Positions 6,525-11,478 of a DNA stretch of 11,478 bases are shown here, one piece after another. The stretch spans positions 1-11,478 of the forward strand of contig CALFXN010000303.1 in NCBI GenBank assembly GCA_937957815.1, written 5' to 3'. Position 1 is the stretch's first letter. Each line of letters opens with the position of its first letter. The DNA comes from an uncultured Synergistales bacterium. GTDB lineage: Bacteria > Synergistota > Synergistia > Synergistales > Aminobacteriaceae. Made by a program: the position numbers and the translations under genes. Under the pieces are notes generated by a model, which ran no database searches, was not told the DNA's origin, and saw nothing but the letters and a program-made list of their open reading frames with translations.

Positions 6525-7889
6525 TCAGATGCCCCGGAGTCTCTCTACGGCGGTATCCATCAGATCGGACGTCGCGAAGACGATGATTCGGTCTTCCGGC
6601 TGGAGGACGGTGGTTCCTCCGGGGACGGAGACGTGCCCCTTTCGGACCACGAGCGCGAGCAGGATTCCCGACGGAAGACCGAGTTCCATGACGGGGACGC
6701 CGATCGCGGGGCTCCCCTCCGAGATGAACAGCTCGAGCATCTCCGCGCCGATCTTTTCGATAATCGAGAGCGTCCCCGTACCGGACGGATAGCGGACGTA
6801 CCGCAGGATTACCGAGGCGAGCGCCTGGTTGGGGTTGACGATGGCGTCCACCGAGATATACGGATCAAGGCGCTGATAGAGCGTCTTCCGTGCGACGGCG
6901 ATGCTCTTACGAGCGCCGAGCGACTTGCCGACGACGCCGAGCATGATATTCGCCTCGTCGCTCTCGGTTGCGGCGACGAAGCCATCGGCCTCCTCCACTC
7001 CCTCCTGGCGCAGCAGTTCGTCATCGGCTCCCTCGCCGCAGAGAACGAGCGTGCGGCTGAGTTCCTGCGCGAGTCGCTCGCATTTGTCCTTGTTGCGGTC
7101 GATGAGGCGGATGTCGACGTCGCGGAACTGGACTTCGAGTCTCCGGGCGACCTGGTACCCGATCTTGCCTCCTCCGACGACGAGCACCCGGCGCAGGGGA
7201 CTGCTCTTCCTGCCCGTGAAGTATTCTTCGAGGCGCCAGGCATAGTCCTTTGCCGTGACGACGTAGCAGAGGTCTCCCTCCCTGAGCGGCGTCGTTCCGT
7301 GCGGAACCTCGCCGCCGTCCTCGCGCTCGACGTAGACGATGATCGCGGTGAAATCCGGGTACGTCTGACGAAGTTCCCTGAGGGTCGCTCCGACAAGAGG
7401 GGACCCGTGCGCGAGATGGAACGCGTACATTCCCGCCCGGCCTTCGAGAAGTTCTCCCGTCTGGACGGCCGAGCTTACCGAGAGGAGCTCCATGATTTCA
7501 CGCGCGACGGATCGCTCCGGGGAGTGCATGACATCGATTCCGAGCTCCTTGCCCCACGTCGGACTATCGGTGAACTCGAGTCCTCTCGCACGCGCGATGA
7601 CGCGGTCGACGCCGCACCGTTTGGCGATCCAGCACGCGAGGATATTGATTTCGTCGTGGTCCGTGCAGGCCACGAGGATATCGACATCGCATTCCGGCAC
7701 GACGCCGGCCTGCTCGAGGACGTTCGGCCTCGCTCCGTTGCCCCGGACGACGAGGACGTCGAGCTCGCTCTCCGTCTTCGTCGCCCGCTCTTCGTTCTGC
7801 TCCACGACGGTGACGTCGTACCCCTCTTCGGACAGCGTCTGCGCGACGCTGTATCCGACCTCTCCCGCACCGACCACGACGATGCGCAT
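6525..7889 (-). CDS. trkA: Trk potassium uptake regulatory subunit, double RCK
   Basis: TrkA is the peripheral, nucleotide-binding partner that gates TrkH. The 454-residue protein has two tandem RCK units: NAD-binding VVGAGEVGYSVA at 5-16 with acidic Glu30, a TrkA_C domain near 145-220, then VVGGGKIGYQVA at 237-248 with Asp264 and a second TrkA_C domain near 375-450. This two-RCK form and length match classical TrkA. The ATG at 7889 is chosen because the fold begins there and GGAGGAAAG lies just upstream; the frame is open for 26 codons further but that part does not resemble the family. It forms an operon with trkH. The region between it and the upstream cysteine desulfurase-like gene contains a hairpin and a palindrome, so it may have its own promoter, although I see no convincing one. 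Confidence 0.97.
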   Translation of the reverse strand: MRIVVVGAGEVGYSVAQTLSEEGYDVTVVEQNEERATKTESELDVLVVRGNGARPNVLEQAGVVPECDVDILVACTDHDEINILACWIAKRCGVDRVIARARGLEFTDSPTWGKELGIDVMHSPERSVAREIMELLSVSSAVQTGELLEGRAGMYAFHLAHGSPLVGATLRELRQTYPDFTAIIVYVEREDGGEVPHGTTPLREGDLCYVVTAKDYAWRLEEYFTGRKSSPLRRVLVVGGGKIGYQVARRLEVQFRDVDIRLIDRNKDKCERLAQELSRTLVLCGEGADDELLRQEGVEEADGFVAATESDEANIMLGVVGKSLGARKSIAVARKTLYQRLDPYISVDAIVNPNQALASVILRYVRYPSGTGTLSIIEKIGAEMLELFISEGSPAIGVPVMELGLPSGILLALVVRKGHVSVPGGTTVLQPEDRIIVFATSDLMDTAVERLRGI

Positions 7890-7941
7890 TCTTTCCTCCG
7901 CTCCTCCGATTATGCCGTCTCCGTTGCCGCCGGCATGTGCC

Positions 7942-7953
7942 GTTTCATGAAAC
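7942..7953. promoter_or_regulatory. Palindrome upstream of trkA
   Basis: GTTTCATGAAAC is a perfect 12-bp palindrome, 53 bases before the trkA start and directly after the hairpin. It could be a regulator site for trkAH or chance. No clear -35/-10 pair was found beside it. Confidence 0.3.
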
Positions 7954-7955
7954 AG

Positions 7956-7997
7956 GCCCGGAGACATGCGCCCCCCAGGGGGCGAATGTCTCCGGGC
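7956..7997 (-). terminator. GC-rich hairpin after the cysteine desulfurase-like gene
   Basis: GCCCGGAGACAT (7956-7967) pairs perfectly with ATGTCTCCGGGC (7986-7997). After one mismatch the stem continues with a C/G-rich segment (7969-7974 with 7979-7984), giving about 18 bp in all. It begins 13 bases after the stop at 8011 on the - strand. The tail, CTGTTTC, is only weakly T-rich. Its position makes termination the best reading. Confidence 0.65.
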
Positions 7998-8010
7998 GCG
8001 TCCGCGAACG

Positions 8011-9183
8011 CTATTTCGCGGGGATCTTCAGTATTTCCGCAAGCGTGCCCAGGCAGACGTCGATATCGGCTTCGGTGTTGAAGTACCCCGGGCTGAGCCG
8101 GAGCGCCCCCTGCGGGAAAGTCCCGAGGGTCCTGTGCGCCGTCGGCGCGCAATGGAGCCCGGGCCGGGTTTCGATTCCCGCGCGGTCGACGAGTTCCGAC
8201 GCGAGGATGCCGTTGTCGGCTCCCTCGAAATTGACCGCGATCACGGGCAGACGTCCATCCATCGTCCGCTTTCCCGCGAGCCTCAGCCCGGGCAGCGTGC
8301 CGAGCCCGTTCAGAAGGCGTTGCCCGAGCTCGTGTTCGCGCTTCCGGATCGCATCCATGCCCTCGTCCGCGAGCCAGTCGAGCGCCGAGCCGAGCCCGGC
8401 GATCCCAGGGAGGTTCGGCGTTCCGGCCTCGAACTTGTCGGGCAGTTTGTCCGGGTGAAACTCGAGGTGCGAGTAGCTCCCCGTACCGCCCTCGACGAAG
8501 CACGCCGGCTCTTCGGCGAAATCGGGGCGCCAGACGACGCCGCCGATCCCCTGGGGACCCATGAGTCCCTTGTGGCCGGTGAAACAGAGCGCGGCGAGAT
8601 TGAGGGCCGTCATGTCGATCGGGAGAATCCCTGCCGTCTGCGCGGAGTCGAGAACGAGGTTCAGGCCGTAGCCGCTGCAGACCCCGGCGATCCCCTCGAG
8701 ATCCTGAACCGTGCCGCACACGTTGCTCGCGTGCGTCAGGACCATCATGTCGTACCGGTCGTTTTCGAGCGTCCCGCGAAGATCCTCGAGCGACAGGATT
8801 CCCTCCGGGTCGCATTCGAGTACTGTCACGACGACGCCCTGCGACTCGAGTCGCCGGAGCGGCCGCATCGAGGCGTTGTGCTCCATGCTCGTCGTGAGGA
8901 CGCGCATCCCCGGCTTGAGAAAGCCCTTGAGAACGATGTTGAGCGCTTCCGTCACGTTGGATGCGAAGGTCACGTACCTTGGATCGGCGTTCTCGTGGCC
9001 GCCGAAAAGCGACGCGATCTTTTCGCGGCAGCTCATCACCATATCCATCGTTCCGATATCCCGTTTCGCCGCCGCGCCCCGGGCGAGGTTGGCTCCGGCA
9101 CGGGTCATGAAATCGTACACCGCGCGGGCCACCGGTTCGGGTTTTGGCCACGTCGTTGCGGCGTTGTTCAGATACACGGCCAT
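8011..9183 (-). CDS. Cysteine desulfurase-family class V aminotransferase
   Basis: This 390-residue PLP enzyme is related to NifS/SufS and closest in motif to the class V 'EF2568-type' cysteine desulfurase family common in anaerobes. It probably removes sulfur (or selenium) from cysteine (or selenocysteine) as a persulfide. Key residues are present: YLNNAATT at the start, EHNA with the stacking His102, LDSAQ with Asp179, TGHKGLMGPQG with PLP lysine Lys205, and RPGLHCAP with the catalytic acceptor Cys345. The ATG at 9183 is preferred because AGGAG (9192-9196) is 8 bases away; the GTG at 9192 overlaps that site. It is transcribed away from the DtxR-feo operon and upstream of trkAH. It may supply sulfur to the window's many Fe-S proteins, but there is no scaffold gene beside it, so that is a guess. 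Confidence 0.92.
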   Translation of the reverse strand: MAVYLNNAATTWPKPEPVARAVYDFMTRAGANLARGAAAKRDIGTMDMVMSCREKIASLFGGHENADPRYVTFASNVTEALNIVLKGFLKPGMRVLTTSMEHNASMRPLRRLESQGVVVTVLECDPEGILSLEDLRGTLENDRYDMMVLTHASNVCGTVQDLEGIAGVCSGYGLNLVLDSAQTAGILPIDMTALNLAALCFTGHKGLMGPQGIGGVVWRPDFAEEPACFVEGGTGSYSHLEFHPDKLPDKFEAGTPNLPGIAGLGSALDWLADEGMDAIRKREHELGQRLLNGLGTLPGLRLAGKRTMDGRLPVIAVNFEGADNGILASELVDRAGIETRPGLHCAPTAHRTLGTFPQGALRLSPGYFNTEADIDVCLGTLAEILKIPAK

Positions 9184-9216
9184 CTGCATCACTCCTGTCC
9201 CGATAGAATTGGGCTC

Positions 9217-9225
9217 ATTCTACCA
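9217..9225 (-). promoter_or_regulatory. Extended -10 promoter of the cysteine desulfurase-like gene
   Basis: On the - strand TGG-TAGAAT (9225-9217) fits an extended -10 element, about 34 bases before the chosen start. No good -35 box is visible at the normal distance, which is tolerated by extended -10 promoters. Confidence 0.45.
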
Positions 9226-9314
9226 CGAACGGGGAAAACTCCCGGAGTGCGAACCGCGTCGGAGCGCGACGCAGTGCATGACGCGGAATATACGATATCT
9301 GACCAAAGTTGTCC

Positions 9315-9344
9315 TTGACGTATGGATCATCGATGATGTATTCT
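9315..9344 (+). promoter_or_regulatory. Promoter of the DtxR-feo operon with palindromic spacer
   Basis: TTGACG (9315-9320) and TATTCT (9339-9344) form a -35/-10 pair with an 18-base spacer. The spacer holds ATCATCGATGAT (9326-9337), a perfect 12-bp palindrome in the usual position of a repressor site. Just past the predicted start point lies a weaker dyad, TTAG-N4-CTAA (9358-9369). Both are candidate sites for the encoded DtxR-type protein. Confidence 0.55.
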
Positions 9345-9385
9345 CATGCCGGAGTAGTTAGACCTCTAAAACACAGGGGGAAGGA

Positions 9386-10075
9386 ATGGCCCTTTCGGCC
9401 CGCATAGAAGACTACATGGAAGAGATATTCGCCCTCGAAATCGAAGGGGTCGCGCCGACCGTGACGGAACTCGCGACGCGCACCGGGGTGAGCAAGCCGA
9501 CGGTGGTCGCGGCGGTGAAGCGTCTCTCCGACGACGGTCTCGTCGTTCACGAACACTACGGCGACCTCTCGCTGACCGACGCGGGGCGCGAGCGGGCGCT
9601 CGCGATATACCGGCGCCACGAGCATCTCGCGTTCCTGTTCTCCGAGCTGTTCGGGATCGACAGGGAACGCGCGGAAGCGATCGCCTGCGCGATGGAGCAC
9701 GAGCTCGACGAGCGGTCCGACGAACGGATCCTCGCGTTCGCGGAGTTTTTTTTCGACGCGCGGCGCAACCAGGAACCCTGGGTTCGCCGAATGGAACGGT
9801 TCATCTCGAATCCGTCGTGCCTCCCGCGTCCGCTGTCGCTTCTGAAAAAGGGGGAAGGGGGGCGTGTCGTCCGTCTCACGTGCGCCGGTCCGATTCGCGC
9901 ACGGTTGCTCGAGGCGGGGCTGACTCCGGGGACCGGCGTCGAAATGCTGGACCGTTCGGGAGCTTCGGTGCGCTGCATGATCTGCGGCGTCGAGGCGGAA
10001 CTTGAGAAGATCCACGCGCTGACCGTGTGGATCGGGGGAGATGACGACGATGTGTCCGGTGAAAAACATAGCTGA
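9386..10075 (+). CDS. DtxR-family metal-dependent repressor with C-terminal FeoA-like domain
   Basis: This 229-residue regulator probably represses iron uptake when Fe2+ is available. A winged helix-turn-helix spans about residues 5-65 (VTELATRTGVSKPTVVAAVKRL). Next comes a dimerisation and metal-binding domain. Ligands by alignment are Asp9, Glu12, His78, and Cys101-x2-Glu104-His105; the Cys is the DtxR/IdeR iron-type residue (Cys102 there), where manganese-sensing MntR has Glu99. Residues about 157-216 form an SH3-like FeoA domain. The start at 9386 follows AGGGGGAAGG. A run of eight T at 9746-9753 encodes EFFFD, so the frame is intact but slip-prone. The stop overlaps feoA. It is the first gene of the feo operon and probably autoregulated. 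Manganese sensing is the alternative, less likely by context. Confidence 0.93.
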   Translation: MALSARIEDYMEEIFALEIEGVAPTVTELATRTGVSKPTVVAAVKRLSDDGLVVHEHYGDLSLTDAGRERALAIYRRHEHLAFLFSELFGIDRERAEAIACAMEHELDERSDERILAFAEFFFDARRNQEPWVRRMERFISNPSCLPRPLSLLKKGEGGRVVRLTCAGPIRARLLEAGLTPGTGVEMLDRSGASVRCMICGVEAELEKIHALTVWIGGDDDDVSGEKHS

Positions 10076-10274
10076 AGGCCGGGAAGTCCGCGTGATGCGC
10101 CTGCTCGGATGCGGCCATATGGCCAGACGGCTGTGCGAGGTGGGGGTATACCCCGGCGCGAAGATCCGCGTTCTGCGCAATCAGGGCGGTCCGGTCATGC
10201 TCGGTGTGGGAGACGCGCGCTTCGCCGTCGGGCGGGGCATCGCCGAGAAGATTCTCGTGAGTGAAGAGGACTGA
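10050..10274 (+). CDS. feoA: FeoA, ferrous iron transport accessory protein
   Basis: FeoA is a small cytoplasmic SH3-like protein needed for FeoB-dependent Fe2+ uptake. The 74-residue sequence shows the family pattern: L-L-G-C-G-H-M-A-R-R-L-C-E-V-G-V-Y-P-G, then P-V-M-L-G-V-G-D-A-R-F-A-V-G-R-G-I-A-E-K-I. The ATG at 10050 is preferred over the one at 10041 because GGGGGAG (10034-10040) touches the first but is 9 bases before the second. It overlaps the end of the DtxR-type gene by 26 bases, which implies translational coupling. feoB follows after 78 bases. A second FeoA-like domain is already fused to the regulator, so the operon encodes two. Confidence 0.95.
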   Translation: MCPVKNIAEGREVRVMRLLGCGHMARRLCEVGVYPGAKIRVLRNQGGPVMLGVGDARFAVGRGIAEKILVSEED

Positions 10275-10352
10275 GTTTTTCGCCTCTTCCATTCAGTTAG
10301 AACGGGTGAACTCTTCGAGTACCTGTTCCGGTAAAGGAGCGTTCCGACCTCG

Positions 10353-11478
10353 ATGATCATTCACGCCTGCAGTTCGTGCCCGCCGACTGAGCGTGTCGCC
10401 GGCACGACGTTTTCCGTCGCTCTCGCAGGCAACCCCAATACGGGAAAGACGAGTCTGTTCAACGCGCTCACGGGCGAAAACCGCAAGGTCGGCAACTGGC
10501 CCGGCGTTACGGTCGACCTTGCCGTCGGCTCCTTTCCCGACGCCGCCGGGGATATCCGCGTCGTGGATCTCCCGGGAACCTACAGTCTCTGGGCGGCGTC
10601 TCCCGACGAGCGCGTGGCGACGGAATTCCTTCTCTCGAGGCGGGCGGACATCGCCGCGATCGTCCTCGACGCGTCGAATCTCGAAAGGAGCCTCTACCTC
10701 GCGGTGCAGGTCCTCGAGCTGGACCTTCCCGCGCTTCTCGTCGTGAACATGGGCGACCTCGCGGTCAGCCGCGGAATGGATGTCGACCTCGACGCGCTGT
10801 CGCGGCGCTTCGGCGTTCCCGTCGTATCGACGCTAGCGCGCGGCGATTGCGCCCGATGCCTTCCCAGGGCCACCTGCGCCGGGTGCATGTCCCCAAGATG
10901 CCTGCCGCGCGGAAGTGGCGTCGACTCCCTCAGGAAAGCCTTTCGCGGCGCCGCGGCGCAGCCCCGGAAGGGGGTGCGCGTCCCGTATGGCGCGGACGTG
11001 GCGCGCGCGCACGAGCGCATCGAGTCGGCGCTCTCGTCGGCGCCCGCCGATGCGGTGACGGCATTCGGAGGAGCCAGGATCCTCGCGATCCGGCTCGCGG
11101 AGCGCGATCCGATGGCGATGGACCACCTCGCGGCGCTTTCGCCGGACGGAGCGGTCGCCCGCATCCTCGCCGAAGAGGACGCGGCGATGACGGAACGCTT
11201 CGGGTACGGGCTCGACACGGCGACGATCGAACGGCGGTGGCGGTTCGTCTCGGAGGCTGCCGCGGCCGTCGTCGCGAAGGGGCGCGTCTACCGCGAACGG
11301 CTCTCCGTCACGGACAGGATCGACCGCGTCGTGACGTCGCCGTTCGTCGGCCTTCTGATTTTCCTCGCGGCGACGTGGGGTGTCTTCAAGATCACCTATC
11401 TTCTCGGCGATCCCATGGCGCACGTTCTCGGGGCGGGAGTCCAATGGGCGGGAGGGTTCCTGCTCGCGCTGCTCGAAC
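10353..11478 (+). CDS. feoB: FeoB ferrous iron transporter, N-terminal 375 residues (3' end outside window)
   Basis: FeoB is an inner-membrane Fe2+ transporter with a cytosolic G domain. The frame from the ATG at 10353 (AAAGGAG 13 bases upstream) stays open to the right edge. G motifs are clear: G1 GNPNTGKTS (26-34), G2 GNWPGVTV (47-54), G3 DLPG (72-75), G4 NMGD (132-135), G5 around STLARG (159-164). A regulatory domain without strong motifs follows, and the first membrane helix starts near 330 (PFVGLLIFLAATWGVF). Two oddities: an N-terminal CxxC (Cys6, Cys9) before G1, and a Cys-rich insert after the G5 strand with Cys166, 169, 175, 178 and 183 (CX2CX5CX2CX4C). In E. coli FeoB the G5 loop runs straight on with a short GRG turn. 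The codons of the insert match the rest of the gene, so it is not a frameshift artefact. Downstream of FeoA in the same operon, under the DtxR-type regulator. Confidence 0.96.
   Translation, partial: MIIHACSSCPPTERVAGTTFSVALAGNPNTGKTSLFNALTGENRKVGNWPGVTVDLAVGSFPDAAGDIRVVDLPGTYSLWAASPDERVATEFLLSRRADIAAIVLDASNLERSLYLAVQVLELDLPALLVVNMGDLAVSRGMDVDLDALSRRFGVPVVSTLARGDCARCLPRATCAGCMSPRCLPRGSGVDSLRKAFRGAAAQPRKGVRVPYGADVARAHERIESALSSAPADAVTAFGGARILAIRLAERDPMAMDHLAALSPDGAVARILAEEDAAMTERFGYGLDTATIERRWRFVSEAAAAVVAKGRVYRERLSVTDRIDRVVTSPFVGLLIFLAATWGVFKITYLLGDPMAHVLGAGVQWAGGFLLALLE

Noticed and set aside
6396..8081. A 561-codon open frame on the + strand opposite trkA
   Set aside because: It covers a complete two-RCK TrkA on the other strand and has a charged, low-complexity composition without motifs.
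9257..9273. Small GCGTCG/CGACGC hairpin between the divergent promoters
   Set aside because: Only 6 bp in GC-rich DNA, no T-run and no gene ending beside it; probably chance.
7966..9318. A 450-codon open frame on the + strand opposite the cysteine desulfurase-like gene
   Set aside because: The - strand carries all catalytic motifs of a class V aminotransferase; the + frame is a complement artefact.
10275..10352. Possible terminator or leader between feoA and feoB (GTTTTT after the feoA stop)
   Set aside because: No stem precedes the T-run, so I see no terminator. The gap looks like a plain intercistronic spacer.
10830..10925. Frameshift as the cause of the cysteine-rich stretch in FeoB
   Set aside because: The frame returns to FeoB sequence (GSGVDSLRKAF) with no shift and codons remain G/C-ending, so it is a true in-frame insert.

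Overview
This 11.5 kb window looks like chromosomal DNA from a GC-rich, probably strictly anaerobic bacterium. The evidence is a class I hybrid cluster protein (the [4Fe-4S] type of strict anaerobes), a 4Fe-4S protein under an Rrf2 regulator, FeoA/FeoB ferrous iron uptake and a class V aminotransferase of the anaerobe-rich cysteine desulfurase type. The phylum cannot be fixed by eye. There are eleven genes: nine complete, one cut at the left edge and one cut at the right edge. No tRNA, rRNA, CRISPR array, insertion sequence or phage gene is visible.

Region 1 (1-1556, + strand) holds the C-terminal part of an alanine-racemase-family enzyme followed by a cysteine synthase/cystathionine beta-synthase-like PLP enzyme with unusual active-site loops. 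This pair is visibly more AT-rich than the rest of the window and may be an acquired two-gene amino acid module. A 179-base convergent intergenic region with a 19-bp hairpin separates it from region 2.

Region 2 (1736-5032, - strand) is a compact redox/nitrosative-stress operon. In transcription order it encodes a four-cysteine Rrf2 regulator, a ferredoxin-domain protein, Hcp and a small cupin. Its promoter carries a perfect 7-5-7 inverted repeat over the -35 box, so autoregulation by the Rrf2 protein is likely.

Region 3 (5031-7889, - strand) is a two-gene potassium uptake system, trkA then trkH, one base apart and ended by a rho-independent terminator. Region 4 (8011-9183, - strand) is a cysteine desulfurase-family protein (PLP lysine and acceptor cysteine intact), upstream of trkA and ended by a strong hairpin.

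Region 5 (9315-11478, + strand) is a ferrous iron operon: a DtxR-type regulator with a fused C-terminal FeoA-like domain, a stand-alone FeoA overlapping it, and the first 375 residues of FeoB. The most unusual item in the window is here: FeoB has a five-cysteine insertion in the G5 nucleotide-release loop of its G domain, plus a CxxC at its N-terminus. Regions 2, 4 and 5 together concern Fe-S clusters, sulfur supply and iron, which suggests a redox/iron neighbourhood, although the parts are separate transcription units.
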